A stretch of 64,000 bases of DNA from Lutibacter sp. (GCF_013041805.1 NZ_JABDRI010000069.1:1-64000); one strand, 5' to 3'. Shown: positions 7,669 through 15,848, numbered from the stretch's first letter. Notes: a model not told the origin generated them from the letters alone. Numbers and translations are program-made.

Positions 7669-7676
7669 ATATATTT

Positions 7677-8531
7677 ATGAGGATTTCAACAAAAAATATG
7701 AGCGCTGGGGATAAAGTAATTATCAATAGAAAAGAACTAATTATAAGTATGTTTTTTACTTTTTTAACCACCATTTCATCTGGTTTAAATGCTCAGGAAA
7801 TTATTCATGATACTGATAAAATGCAGTTGTTACCAAAACCAAAAGTTATTATTTTTGATATAAATGAAACATTGTTAGATATGATTCCTTTAAAAACATC
7901 AGTTGGTAAAGCGCTGAATGGAAGAGAAGATTTATTGCCTTTGTGGTTTTCAACAATGTTACATTATTCATTGGTTGAAACTTTAACAGAAAACTATCAT
8001 AGTTTTGCGGAAATAGGAACTGCAGCTTTAATGATGGTTGCCGAAACACAAGGCATTGAAATTAGCTATGATGATGCAAAGGCATCTATTGTAACTCCTT
8101 TAAGATCACTTCCTACGCATGGCGATGTAGTAGGAAGTTTAAAAAAGCTAAGTAAAGGAGGTTTTGGAATTGTAAGTCTAACTAATTCTTCTCCAATAGG
8201 AGTTGCAACTCAGTTTAAAAATGCAGATTTAACTGAATATTTTGACAATAGTTATACGGTGGAAGCAATTCAAAAATATAAACCACATTTAGATACTTAC
8301 AAAATGGTTTTAAAAGATTTAGGTTTCAAGTCAGATGAAGTTTTAATGGTAGCCGCACACGCTTGGGATTTGGCTGGAGCTCAAAAAGCAGGATTACAAA
8401 CTGCATTTATTAAACGTCCAGGCAAAGTACTGTATCCAAATGTTGAAAAACCAGATTATATAGTAAAAAATTTGAATGAATTGGTAAAGTTATTTGAGCA
8501 GAATGGTTATTTTAATACGTATATTAAATGA
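7677..8531 (+). CDS. Exported HAD-superfamily hydrolase (haloacid dehalogenase type II-like)
   Basis: HAD hydrolase of 284 aa from the ATG at 7677; an in-frame upstream TTG at 7641 would overlap the preceding gene and is not favoured. The N-terminal stretch INRKELIISMFFTFLTTISS ending in GLNAQ looks like a Sec signal peptide with the NAQ end typical of flavobacteria, so the enzyme should be periplasmic. The catalytic domain starts with FDINETLLDM, giving the nucleophile aspartate in a haloacid dehalogenase type II-like context; SLTNSSP is motif II, KPH motif III and VAAHAWDLAGAQKAG motif IV. A cytoplasmic HAD of the same class is encoded at 9261-9929. The substrate is unknown. Confidence 0.83.
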   Translation: MRISTKNMSAGDKVIINRKELIISMFFTFLTTISSGLNAQEIIHDTDKMQLLPKPKVIIFDINETLLDMIPLKTSVGKALNGREDLLPLWFSTMLHYSLVETLTENYHSFAEIGTAALMMVAETQGIEISYDDAKASIVTPLRSLPTHGDVVGSLKKLSKGGFGIVSLTNSSPIGVATQFKNADLTEYFDNSYTVEAIQKYKPHLDTYKMVLKDLGFKSDEVLMVAAHAWDLAGAQKAGLQTAFIKRPGKVLYPNVEKPDYIVKNLNELVKLFEQNGYFNTYIK

Positions 8532-8592
8532 TTAAAAAATAGTAATTATTGGTTAACAAAAATCGCTTTAAATTCTTATATATTGTATTCAA

Positions 8593-9261
8593 ATGAAAGA
8601 AAAAATTAAAATTGATATAGTTTCAGATGTTGTTTGTCCGTGGTGTATTATTGGGTACAAACGATTGGAAAAAGCGATTGCTGAAATGGGAATTCAAGAT
8701 AACATTGAACTGGATTGGCAACCGTTTGAATTGAATCCAGCAATGCCTAAAGAAGGTCAAAATGTGATAGAACATATTACTGAAAAGTATGGTTCTAGCC
8801 TTGAAGACCAAAAAATTTCTAAACAACAAATGATAGAAAATGGAGCCGAACTTGGATTTACTTTTGACTATTTTGATGCTATGAGAATGGTTAATACAAG
8901 AGATGCGCACATATTATTAGATTTTGCAAAAGAACAAAGGAAACAAACCGAGTTGAATTTGAAATATGTAGCTGCTTTTTTTAGTAATCGAAAAGATATT
9001 TCAGATAGAACTATTTTATTGGAAGAACTTGAAAAAATTGGTTTAGATAAAAATGAAGCAATTCTAAGGTTAGAAAGTGAGAATGTTCGTAATAAAGTTA
9101 TTGAAGAAGAAAATACTTGGAAAAATATAGGTGTTAATTCTGTTCCAACATTTCTTTTTAATAGAAAAAGTGCACTTTCAGGAGCGCAACCAGTGAACGT
9201 TTTTAAACAAGTATTAACGCAGGTATTAAACGAACAACAACAACAGCAACAACAACAATAA
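8593..9261 (+). CDS. DsbA-family oxidoreductase (FrnE-like) with polyglutamine tail
   Basis: Predicted cytoplasmic thiol-disulfide oxidoreductase of the DsbA/FrnE group, 222 aa. DVVCPWCIIGYKRLEKAI (about residues 11-28) holds the CPWC active site at the N-terminus of the thioredoxin fold; the helical insertion follows, and VNSVPTFLFNRKSALSGAQP (about 179-198) includes the cis-proline loop. There is no signal peptide, in line with FrnE. The last residues are a run of glutamines encoded by a CAA/CAG repeat (about 9235-9258) that is not part of the family and may vary by slippage. The stop codon overlaps the ATG of the next HAD gene (TAATG), which suggests translational coupling. Confidence 0.9.
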   Translation: MKEKIKIDIVSDVVCPWCIIGYKRLEKAIAEMGIQDNIELDWQPFELNPAMPKEGQNVIEHITEKYGSSLEDQKISKQQMIENGAELGFTFDYFDAMRMVNTRDAHILLDFAKEQRKQTELNLKYVAAFFSNRKDISDRTILLEELEKIGLDKNEAILRLESENVRNKVIEEENTWKNIGVNSVPTFLFNRKSALSGAQPVNVFKQVLTQVLNEQQQQQQQQ

Positions 9262-9929
9262 TGAAATACACCTTAGCTTTTGACGTTTACGGAACATTAA
9301 TCAATACTTCAGGAGTCTTCAATTCATTAGAAAAAATGATTGGAAAGCAGGCTAAACCTTTTATGGATACTTGGCGTAACAAACAATTAGAATATTCCTT
9401 TAGAAGAGGTTTAATGAATAAGTTTGTTGATTTTTCAGTGTGTACAAAAGATGCGTTAAAGTTTAGTTGTAAATTATTTAAAGTGAATTTATCTAATGCT
9501 CAAAAAGAAGCATTGATGGACGAATACAAAGTGTTGCCTGCTTTTGCTGATGTAAAAAAAGGACTTCAAACGTTGAAAAATGAAGGTCATAATATTTATG
9601 CATTTTCAAACGGAAGTGTAAATGCGGTTTCTAACTTGTTAGTAAATGCTGAACTTATGCATTTGTTTGATGGTGTTGTATGTGTTGAAGATGTTCAGGT
9701 TTTTAAACCAAGTCCGTTAGTGTATGAACATTTCAATAAAAAAACAGCCTCTCTAAAAGAAACTTCTTGGTTAATTTCAAGCAATTCTTTTGATGTTATT
9801 GGAGCTGCTTCTTACGGTATGAAAACAGCTTGGCTTCAACGTTCTTCAGAAGCAATTTTTGATCCTTGGGATATTGAACCAACAACTATTATAAATGCAA
9901 TTAATGAACTATCTATTAAACTAAAATAA
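9261..9929 (+). CDS. Haloacid dehalogenase type II family hydrolase
   Basis: Cytoplasmic HAD hydrolase, 222 aa, the usual length for L-2-haloacid dehalogenase-type enzymes. FDVYGTLINT (residues 8-17) is motif I with the nucleophilic aspartate and the tyrosine typical of this class; FSNGS (about 115-119) is motif II, KPSP (about 150) motif III and SSNSFDVIGAASYGMKTAWLQR (about 170-191) motif IV. Whether it removes halogen or acts on a phosphate ester cannot be decided. It overlaps the stop of the FrnE-like gene by one base and lies 6 bp before the peroxiredoxin-like lipoprotein, so all three are likely co-transcribed. Confidence 0.87.
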   Translation: MKYTLAFDVYGTLINTSGVFNSLEKMIGKQAKPFMDTWRNKQLEYSFRRGLMNKFVDFSVCTKDALKFSCKLFKVNLSNAQKEALMDEYKVLPAFADVKKGLQTLKNEGHNIYAFSNGSVNAVSNLLVNAELMHLFDGVVCVEDVQVFKPSPLVYEHFNKKTASLKETSWLISSNSFDVIGAASYGMKTAWLQRSSEAIFDPWDIEPTTIINAINELSIKLK

Positions 9930-9935
9930 TTTAAA

Positions 9936-10703
9936 ATGTTAAAAAAAAATTTATCAATCCTAATTATGGTTGCAACAATTGCAATTAGCTGTGAAACTAA
10001 AGAAAAGAAACAAAAAAGTTCAACAAAAGAAACTGAAATGGAAACAACTAAAGAATTAGGTGAATTAGATGCTTTGTTAGAAGTAAGAAGAAAAGCATCT
10101 GATGCAAAATCGAGCGATGAAAAAAAGAAAATTTATGCTGAGGGAATTGAAGATGTAAAAAACTCAGGAATTTTAGATAAAGCATTAAATGTAGGAGATA
10201 AAGCCCCAAATTTTACGCTTAATAATGCTTTAAACAAACCTGTTTCATTGTATGATGAATTAAAAAATGGTCCAGTTGTTCTTACTTGGTACAGAGGTGG
10301 ATGGTGCCCATATTGCAATATTACGTTACATAATTTACAAGATAGGCTTCCAGATTTTCAAAAAGAAGGAGCTACTTTAATGGCGTTAACTCCTGAAGTA
10401 CCAGATAAATCTTTAAGCACTTCTGAAAAACACGAATTAGAATTTACAGTATTAAGCGATGTAAATAATGTTGTTGGAAAAGAGTACGGAGTTGTTTTTG
10501 AACTTTTATCAGGTGTGGCTACTATCTATGAAAAAGGTTTCGGATTATCAGAATTTAATGGAAATAGCGATAATGAATTACCGCTAGCTGCAACCTATAT
10601 TATTGATAAAAGCGGAATAATTAAATATGCATTTTTAGATGCTGATTATAGAAAAAGAGCTGAACCAGATGAACTGCTCAAAGTTTTAAAAAATTTAAAA
10701 TAA
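9936..10703 (+). CDS. Peroxiredoxin-like (AhpC/TSA) lipoprotein
   Basis: Predicted membrane-anchored thiol peroxidase of 255 aa. The N-terminus MLKKNLSILIMVATIAISCE is a lipoprotein signal with the lipid-modified cysteine near residue 19, followed by a charged linker (about 20-75). The redoxin domain starts near VGDKAPNFTL (about 86-95). RGGWCPYCNITL (about 114-125) carries a CPYC motif where classical peroxiredoxins have PxxxTxxC, which places it in the PRX-like2 group with a resolving cysteine nearby. AATYIIDKSGIIKYAF is the conserved late strand. It ends the block that follows the TetR gene; the next gene has its own promoter. Confidence 0.88.
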   Translation: MLKKNLSILIMVATIAISCETKEKKQKSSTKETEMETTKELGELDALLEVRRKASDAKSSDEKKKIYAEGIEDVKNSGILDKALNVGDKAPNFTLNNALNKPVSLYDELKNGPVVLTWYRGGWCPYCNITLHNLQDRLPDFQKEGATLMALTPEVPDKSLSTSEKHELEFTVLSDVNNVVGKEYGVVFELLSGVATIYEKGFGLSEFNGNSDNELPLAATYIIDKSGIIKYAFLDADYRKRAEPDELLKVLKNLK

Positions 10704-10813
10704 ATATCTTTAGGTTGTTAAAATGAGAAACTACATTGTTCAACTTAAAATTAAGCTAACAAATACAACTATCATTTTACAGAAGAATTTGCAACTATTT
10801 TCATCAATAATGC

Positions 10814-10821
10814 TAACTTTG
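10814..10821 (+). promoter_or_regulatory. Promoter -7 element (TAACTTTG) upstream of the NAD-binding dehydrogenase
   Basis: Exact TAnnTTTG match, 41 bp before the ATG at 10862. A TTTG lies 22 bp further upstream, slightly longer than the usual 19-bp spacing. It suggests that the dehydrogenase gene is transcribed separately from the preceding cluster. Confidence 0.5.
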
Positions 10822-10861
10822 AAATAAGAAATAAGTAAAAAAAAGAGATTCAAAAAAATAC

Positions 10862-11728
10862 ATGAAAGTAGCATTTATAGGATTAGGAATTATGGGCGGT
10901 AATATGGCAGCTCATTTAGCAAAAAACAATGTAGATTTAACAGTTTATAATAGAACACCAAAGCATTTTGAAACTTTTGGCAACTCAAATGTTACCATTG
11001 CAAATTCAGTTAAAAATGCGGTAAAAGATGCTGATGTAGTCTTCAGTATGTTGTCTACTCCTCAGGTTGTTGAAGCTGTTTTTTTTGGATCAAATGGAGC
11101 CTTAAGTTTTATGAAAGAAAACGCTATTTGGGCTGATTGTACTACTGTAAATCCGTCATTTAGTTCGCAAGCTTTTGAAGAGGCTAAAAAACATGATGTT
11201 AAATTTTTAGATGCACCTGTTTCGGGTTCAAAAATACCTGCTGAAAATGGGGAATTGATTTTTTTAATAGGCGGTGAAGCGGAAACACTAAATGAAATTC
11301 AACCATATTTAAATTTCATGGGAAGCAAAGTGCTGCACATTGGTGAGATTGGCAAAGGAGCTTCATTTAAAATGTTGGTGAATATGATGTTGGCGCAATC
11401 TATGGTTGTTTTTTCTGAAGCAATTTTATTTGGTGAAAAAATGGGGATTTCAAAGGATTTTCTATTGAATACCGTTCCTAATTTAATTGTTTCACCACCT
11501 TTTACAAAAGCGAAAGCTGAAGCAGTTAGAAATGACAATTATGAGGTACAATTTCCTTTAGAATGGATGCATAAAGATTTACATTTAGCAGCTTTAACTG
11601 CTTTTGAAATGAATCAACCATTATATATGGCAAATCTTGCTAAAGAATTGTATGCAGGTGCCAATAAAAATGGAATGGGAAGAGCAGATATGTCTGCTAT
11701 ATATAAGTATTTAGAAGCGAAAAAATAA
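10862..11728 (+). CDS. NAD(P)-dependent beta-hydroxyacid dehydrogenase (3-hydroxyisobutyrate/glyoxylate reductase family)
   Basis: Cytoplasmic oxidoreductase of 288 aa, the usual family size. The Rossmann nucleotide-binding motif is GLGIMGGNMA (residues 7-16), with NRTP (about 31-34) at the end of the second strand suggesting NADPH preference. DAPVSGSKIPAENGELIFLIGG (about 117-138) is the substrate-binding segment, and KMLVNMMLA (about 170-178) carries the catalytic lysine followed by the conserved asparagine. It most resembles GLYR1/succinic or glyoxylate semialdehyde reductase types, so it may detoxify small aldehydes, which would fit the neighbouring redox genes. The exact substrate is inferred only. 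Confidence 0.88.
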   Translation: MKVAFIGLGIMGGNMAAHLAKNNVDLTVYNRTPKHFETFGNSNVTIANSVKNAVKDADVVFSMLSTPQVVEAVFFGSNGALSFMKENAIWADCTTVNPSFSSQAFEEAKKHDVKFLDAPVSGSKIPAENGELIFLIGGEAETLNEIQPYLNFMGSKVLHIGEIGKGASFKMLVNMMLAQSMVVFSEAILFGEKMGISKDFLLNTVPNLIVSPPFTKAKAEAVRNDNYEVQFPLEWMHKDLHLAALTAFEMNQPLYMANLAKELYAGANKNGMGRADMSAIYKYLEAKK

Positions 11729-11889
11729 AATGCTTATAGCTGTAATTTAACAAGTATTTGATCAATAATAGTTTTAAAAAGGGCATTCAAAATTAAATAA
11801 TTTGTATCATTTGAACTTGTTCAACTTTTTTGTCATTTTCATTCAATTAATTTACGTTGTTTAAAATAAAAAATAAAAAAATCAGTATT

Positions 11890-12603
11890 ATGGAATTAAA
11901 AAATAAAAAAGCCATCATTACAGGTGGAAGTCGAGGACTTGGAAAAGCTACGGCAATTGCATTTGCTAAACTTGGAATTGATGTTGCGATTACAGGAAGA
12001 AATGAAGAAAAATTACAAGAAACAGTTTCAGAACTAAAAACTTTTGGTGTACATGCTTTTTATGAAATATTTGATGTTGGTAATTATGCTGAAGTACAGG
12101 TTGGAATTAAAAATATAATTTCAAATTTAGGAACTGTAGATATATTAGTAAATAATGCAGGTATTGCAGCCTTCGGTCCATTTAATGAAATGGAAGTAAG
12201 CGTTTGGGAAAAAATTATTCAAACCAATGTTATGGGAATGTATTACGTAACTAAAGAAGTATTGCCTTATTTAATTGATAAAAATGAAGGAGACATTATT
12301 AATGTAGCTTCAACAGCAGGTTTAAATGGGAACGCAAATATTTCAGCATATTCAGCATCAAAGTTTGCGGTTATTGGTTTGTCTGAATCATTAATGAAAG
12401 AAGTACGTAAAAATAATATTAGAATAAACACATTAACACCTAGTACTATAGCATCTGATATGACGTTGGAATTAGGAATTACTGATGGAAATCCTGAAAA
12501 AGTGCTACAACCTGAAGATTTTGCACAATTAATTGTTGCTGGTTTACAACTACCAAGACGTGCAATGATGGCAAATGCTTCGTTGTGGTCTACAAATCCA
12601 TAG
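11890..12603 (+). CDS. Short-chain dehydrogenase/reductase (FabG-like)
   Basis: Classical SDR of 237 aa from the ATG at 11890 (MELKNKKAIITGGSRGLGKA). An in-frame TTG eleven codons upstream would only add a lysine-rich extension and is rejected. Visible motifs are the cofactor loop TGGSRGLG (about residues 11-18), NNAG (about 89-92), the catalytic serine region NVASTAG (about 139-145) and YSASK (about 155-159) with the catalytic tyrosine and lysine. TGRN after the second strand suggests NADPH. The closest families are 3-oxoacyl-ACP reductase and 3-ketoacyl reductases; the substrate is not known. It ends at a strong bidirectional terminator. Confidence 0.88.
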   Translation: MELKNKKAIITGGSRGLGKATAIAFAKLGIDVAITGRNEEKLQETVSELKTFGVHAFYEIFDVGNYAEVQVGIKNIISNLGTVDILVNNAGIAAFGPFNEMEVSVWEKIIQTNVMGMYYVTKEVLPYLIDKNEGDIINVASTAGLNGNANISAYSASKFAVIGLSESLMKEVRKNNIRINTLTPSTIASDMTLELGITDGNPEKVLQPEDFAQLIVAGLQLPRRAMMANASLWSTNP

Positions 12604-12640
12604 TATTTTTAAAAGAGTAAGTTTAGTCGTACTTTTTGTT

Positions 12641-12689
12641 AACCTTAACCTTTATTTATTTTGAATAAAAGTTAAGGTTGACTTTTTTT
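12641..12689. terminator. Intrinsic terminator between the convergent SDR and ACT genes
   Basis: AACCTTAACCTTTAT (12641-12655) pairs with ATAAAAGTTAAGGTT (12665-12679), giving a 15-bp stem with one mismatch and a 9-nt loop, followed by GACTTTTTTT. It lies between two convergent genes and should terminate at least the plus-strand transcript. Confidence 0.85.
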
Positions 12690-12694
12690 AGAAG

Positions 12695-13090
12695 TTATAC
12701 ATTAGAAAGATTTTTCAATAGGTTTATTGCCTTGTTGGCATCATTTTTATTTACAAAAATATGATCGTGATAATAACCAGCAATTACATTACAACTAATA
12801 GTATGTTTTGCTAATTCATTAGAAAATAAAGCGGTTAAACCAATAGCATCTAATGATGAGTGAATGGTTAACGTTATCCAAGATGCAATATATTCATAGT
12901 TTAATTTTAAAATATCAGCTTTGGTACGTTCAATAATAATAGTTGTACCTTCCGCTTCTTTAAATTCGCAAATAGTGTCATTTCGATCTATTTTGTTTAA
13001 GTCTTTTACTGTACAAAAAACATAATCTCCTGAATTTAATTTAGGAGTCATATTTTTTATTAATTCATTAAGATTTGTTTCTCCTGCCAT
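12695..13090 (-). CDS. ACT-domain protein (DUF2241-type)
   Basis: Small cytoplasmic protein of 131 aa made of two ACT-like halves. The N-terminal half (about residues 5-60) carries [22 protein letters not shown] and the C-terminal half (about 68-128) [43 protein letters not shown], which matches the ACT_3/DUF2241 arrangement. ACT domains usually bind small ligands such as amino acids, but the ligand of this family is unknown. It is the last gene of a three-gene minus-strand operon (exported DinB protein, cupin, ACT protein) and begins 2 bp after the cupin stop. Confidence 0.82.
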   Translation of the reverse strand: MAGETNLNELIKNMTPKLNSGDYVFCTVKDLNKIDRNDTICEFKEAEGTTIIIERTKADILKLNYEYIASWITLTIHSSLDAIGLTALFSNELAKHTISCNVIAGYYHDHIFVNKNDANKAINLLKNLSNV

Positions 13091-13092
13091 AA

Positions 13093-13434
13093 TTAACTTT
13101 CTGAAACTTTTACAACACGATCAACAGTATCTAATTTCGATAAAGTTAAACGTACAATACTATTTTCTGTGGCAGCTAAATCGTGTGGTATGCTTGCTTC
13201 TAAAGAAACTAAATCTCCTTTAACTATTTTGTGAACTGTACCTTCAACACCAAAATCTATAGCACCTTCAAAAATTTCAACAGTTATTGGAAAAGAAGTT
13301 TTATGCTCTTTCATAACCTGATTTTTTTTCATTGCTATTCTAATTTCTTTGGTAGTTTCTGTTTCAAATAATACGGTAATTAAAGGCTTAGAATCGTTGT
13401 AAACTATATTTTCTGTAAGTGATGATTTTTTCAT
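13093..13434 (-). CDS. Cupin-domain protein
   Basis: Small single-domain cupin-like protein, 113 aa from the ATG at 13434 ([20 protein letters not shown]). A longer in-frame start at 13476 would overlap the preceding DinB gene and adds a non-conserved extension, so it is not favoured. The beta-rich pattern with [22 protein letters not shown] (about residues 42-63) and [24 protein letters not shown] (about 74-97) matches cupin motifs 1 and 2, with histidines in EHKTSF and PHDL as possible metal ligands; the site looks reduced compared with catalytic cupins. It is flanked by DinB-like and ACT genes with 10-bp and 2-bp gaps. Function unknown. Confidence 0.8.
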   Translation of the reverse strand: MKKSSLTENIVYNDSKPLITVLFETETTKEIRIAMKKNQVMKEHKTSFPITVEIFEGAIDFGVEGTVHKIVKGDLVSLEASIPHDLAATENSIVRLTLSKLDTVDRVVKVSES

Positions 13435-13444
13435 ATTAGGAGGT

Positions 13445-13960
13445 TTACCAACCAGTGTATTTAGGAGGTTTAACATTAACTAGGTTTAAATATACAATTA
13501 ATTGCCCTCTATGATGTGAAACATGGTCTTGTAATAAGTTTAAAATTTGTAATTTACTTTTTGGACCTGCAAAAAAATCAACCTCAGTAGATAAATCTTC
13601 CATTTGTACATTTTTAATTATTTCGTACACATTATTAAAGGCAATTTCTAATTCTTTAATTAAAGCTTCTTTAGTTGTTGGATTTACTTTTTTAGATTTT
13701 AAAAAATCACCACTCGTAAAGTAAGTTTCACTTAACCAAACCATATTTTCTCTTATATGAAGTAGCTGTTCTTGAAAATTCATTTGTTGTTCAGTAGGTT
13801 TATAGTTGTAAGTATCTTCAGGCATTTTAGACGCTATTTCAAGTAAATAATTTTTTGAATTCTCCCATTTCAATAAAAAAGAAGATTTTACGTCATTTTG
13901 GGCATTTAAATTATTTAAAATCAACATACTAATTAAAATTAATTTTACATTTTTTTTCAT
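13445..13960 (-). CDS. Exported DinB-family protein
   Basis: Putative metal-dependent four-helix-bundle protein of the DinB/YfiT group, 171 aa. MKKNVKLILISMLILNNLNAQ is a Sec signal peptide ending in the usual NAQ, which is notable because most DinB-like proteins are cytoplasmic. The mature part has HIRENMVWLSETYF (about residues 68-81) and the C-terminal DHVSHHRGQLIVYL (about 142-155), whose histidines are the expected metal triad. The family includes thiol transferases and stress-induced proteins, but the function of exported members is not known. It heads the minus-strand operon with the cupin and ACT genes and diverges from recA. Confidence 0.85.
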   Translation of the reverse strand: MKKNVKLILISMLILNNLNAQNDVKSSFLLKWENSKNYLLEIASKMPEDTYNYKPTEQQMNFQEQLLHIRENMVWLSETYFTSGDFLKSKKVNPTTKEALIKELEIAFNNVYEIIKNVQMEDLSTEVDFFAGPKSKLQILNLLQDHVSHHRGQLIVYLNLVNVKPPKYTGW

Positions 13961-14057
13961 TGTAAAAACTGTTAATATTATTTATAAAGAGTCTAAATAT
14001 ACTCAATACTTTTTTATATTTTAGCAATAAACTATTTTAACTCATTTAATAAAAATT

Positions 14058-15065
14058 ATGGCAGACGATAAAGAAAAAGTAGCAAAATTAAAAGCTTTAC
14101 AACTTACGTTAGATAAGTTAGATAAAGCCTACGGAAAAGGAACAGTTATGAAAATGGGTGATGTTGCTATTGATGATATTGATGCAATTTCAACAGGATC
14201 ATTAGGATTAGATTTAGCATTAGGTGTTGGAGGTTATCCACGCGGTAGAGTTATTGAAATATATGGACCAGAGTCATCTGGTAAAACAACCTTAACTTTA
14301 CACGCAATTGCTGAAGCTCAAAAAGCAGGTGGTATTGCAGCATTTATTGATGCAGAACATGCATTTGATCGTTTTTATGCTCAAAATTTAGGAATTGATA
14401 TTGATAATTTAATAATTTCTCAACCAGATCACGGAGAGCAAGCTTTAGAAATAGCTGATAATTTAATTAGTTCAGGAGCTATTGATATTGTAGTAATTGA
14501 TTCAGTTGCTGCACTTACTCCAAAAAGTGAAATTGAAGGCGAAATGGGTGACTCTAAAATGGGATTACACGCACGTTTAATGTCTCAAGCACTTCGTAAA
14601 TTAACAGGTACTATTCACAAAACAAATTGTACAGTAATATTTATCAATCAATTACGTGAAAAAATAGGCGTAATGTTTGGAAATCCCGAAACTACAACAG
14701 GTGGAAATGCTCTTAAATTTTACGCATCAGTTCGTTTAGATATTAGAAGAAGAACACAATTAAAAGATGGTGATAAAGTTATTGGAAACAGTACAAAAGT
14801 TAAAGTTGTAAAAAATAAAGTTGCACCGCCTTTTACAATTGCTGAATTTGATATAATGTATGGTCAAGGAATTTCTAAAACAGGTGAAATTTTAGATTTA
14901 GGAGTAGAATTTGGAATCGTAAAGAAAAGTGGTTCATGGTTTAGTTATGGAGAAACAAAACTAGGTCAAGGTCGTGATGCAGTAAAAGCATTAATTAAAG
15001 ACAACCCTGAATTAGCTGATGAATTAGAAACTAAAATTAAAGAAGTTATTAATTCGGAAGAATAA
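14058..15065 (+). CDS. recA: Recombinase RecA
   Basis: ATP-dependent DNA strand-exchange protein central to homologous recombination and SOS signalling, 335 aa (normal length). The Walker A motif GPESSGKTT lies at about residues 71-79, the Walker B strand VVIDSVAAL at about 145-153, the MAW-like region [21 protein letters not shown] at about 165-185 (split here by family convention), and [19 protein letters not shown] at about 200-218 covers DNA-binding loop L2. The C-terminal tail is acidic, as usual. No obvious LexA-type palindrome is seen in the 97-bp gap before it; TATATTTT at about 14015-14022 is a one-off match to the -7 consensus. A weak hairpin follows at 15200-15222. Confidence 0.98.
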   Translation: MADDKEKVAKLKALQLTLDKLDKAYGKGTVMKMGDVAIDDIDAISTGSLGLDLALGVGGYPRGRVIEIYGPESSGKTTLTLHAIAEAQKAGGIAAFIDAEHAFDRFYAQNLGIDIDNLIISQPDHGEQALEIADNLISSGAIDIVVIDSVAALTPKSEIEGEMGDSKMGLHARLMSQALRKLTGTIHKTNCTVIFINQLREKIGVMFGNPETTTGGNALKFYASVRLDIRRRTQLKDGDKVIGNSTKVKVVKNKVAPPFTIAEFDIMYGQGISKTGEILDLGVEFGIVKKSGSWFSYGETKLGQGRDAVKALIKDNPELADELETKIKEVINSEE

Positions 15066-15199
15066 AATAATACACATATTGCGGTACATTAAGCAAAGCA
15101 ACTGAATTATTAAAATTAAATACAAAAGCAAATGAAATGGAGGATATTATCAATAATTTAAAGCGTATATTTTAATAATATTTTACAATTATCACACAA

Positions 15200-15222
15200 A
15201 GCCTTCATTACTAATGGAGGCT
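15200..15222 (+). terminator. Hairpin downstream of recA
   Basis: AGCCTTCATT pairs with AATGGAGGCT (one mismatch, 3-nt loop). The following CTGTTAGTTTAT is only moderately T-rich, so it is a weak intrinsic terminator candidate for recA. Confidence 0.5.
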
Positions 15223-15345
15223 CTGTTAGTTTATAGATAAATAGCTATTTTATGACCAAATAGTAAAAATCAAAAACGAACTTAAAGCATTTTAAATTCA
15301 AAGTGAAACCATAATATTAAAATTTAATATTAATTAAGAATAGTG

Positions 15346-15353
15346 TATCTTTG
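15346..15353 (+). promoter_or_regulatory. Promoter -7 element (TATCTTTG) for the retropepsin-RimK operon
   Basis: Exact TAnnTTTG match about 64 bp before the first codons of the retropepsin-like gene. It supports that gene being transcribed even though it lacks a canonical start codon. Confidence 0.6.
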
Positions 15354-15416
15354 CAAAAAAAGTAAATTAGTTTCATCTAAATTTAATTTTTACTTCTTCA
15401 TTTAAAATAGCACATT

Positions 15417-15845
15417 ATAAAAACGCTAATTGGCAGAACAGATATTGTTGATTTCCCGAATTTAGATTTACTAGGGATTCATATTAAGGTAGATACTGGC
15501 GCTTTTACTTCGAGTATCCATTGCCATAATATTGAAATAGAAGATAATAACTTAAAATGTCAATTTTTAGATCCGGATCACGATAAATATCATGAAAAGT
15601 ATTTTACTTTTACCGATTTTGTTCAAAAAAAAGTAAAAAGTTCGAATGGTATCGTTGAAAATAGATTTTTGATTAAAACTGAAATTTTAATTTTTGATCA
15701 AATTTATGATATTGAATTAACCCTTACAGAACGTGGTTCTATGAAATTTCCTGTTTTATTAGGTAGAAAGTTTCTCTCAAAAAAATTTATAGTAGATACT
15801 TCTAGAAAAGATTTATCATTTAAAAATAAAATTATTAAAATATAA
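15417..15845 (+). CDS. Retropepsin-like protease (annotated family: ATP-dependent zinc protease, PF05618) without a canonical start
   Basis: An open frame of about 142 codons ends at TAA 15843-15845, 3 bp before rimK. The protein begins IKTLIGRTDIVDFPNLDLLG, contains KVDTGAFTSSIHCH (a DTGA aspartyl-protease active-site motif, about residues 23-36) and ends with KFPVLLGRKFLSKKFIVDTS, matching the PF05618 family usually named zinc protease although its motif is that of retropepsins. The in-frame stop TAG at 15408-15410 leaves no ATG, GTG or TTG upstream of the conserved domain; where homologues start with ATG the sequence reads ATA (15417), preceded by ATT (15414). It may use a rare AUA/AUU start or have lost its start recently. 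The rest of the frame is intact. Confidence 0.75.
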   Translation: MKTLIGRTDIVDFPNLDLLGIHIKVDTGAFTSSIHCHNIEIEDNNLKCQFLDPDHDKYHEKYFTFTDFVQKKVKSSNGIVENRFLIKTEILIFDQIYDIELTLTERGSMKFPVLLGRKFLSKKFIVDTSRKDLSFKNKIIKI

Positions 15846-15848
15846 CAT

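Larger units (their letters stand above)
15066..15416. other. Intergenic region after recA, with a short orphan coding-like fragment
   Basis: No complete gene is seen. Positions about 15083-15175 read as an open plus-strand fragment ending in a stop (GTLSKATELLKLNTKANEME and onward to NNLKRIF) but with no start other than an internal ATG, so it may be a gene remnant of unknown origin or chance. The rest holds a hairpin (15200-15222) and a promoter-like TATCTTTG (15346-15353). Confidence 0.4.
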
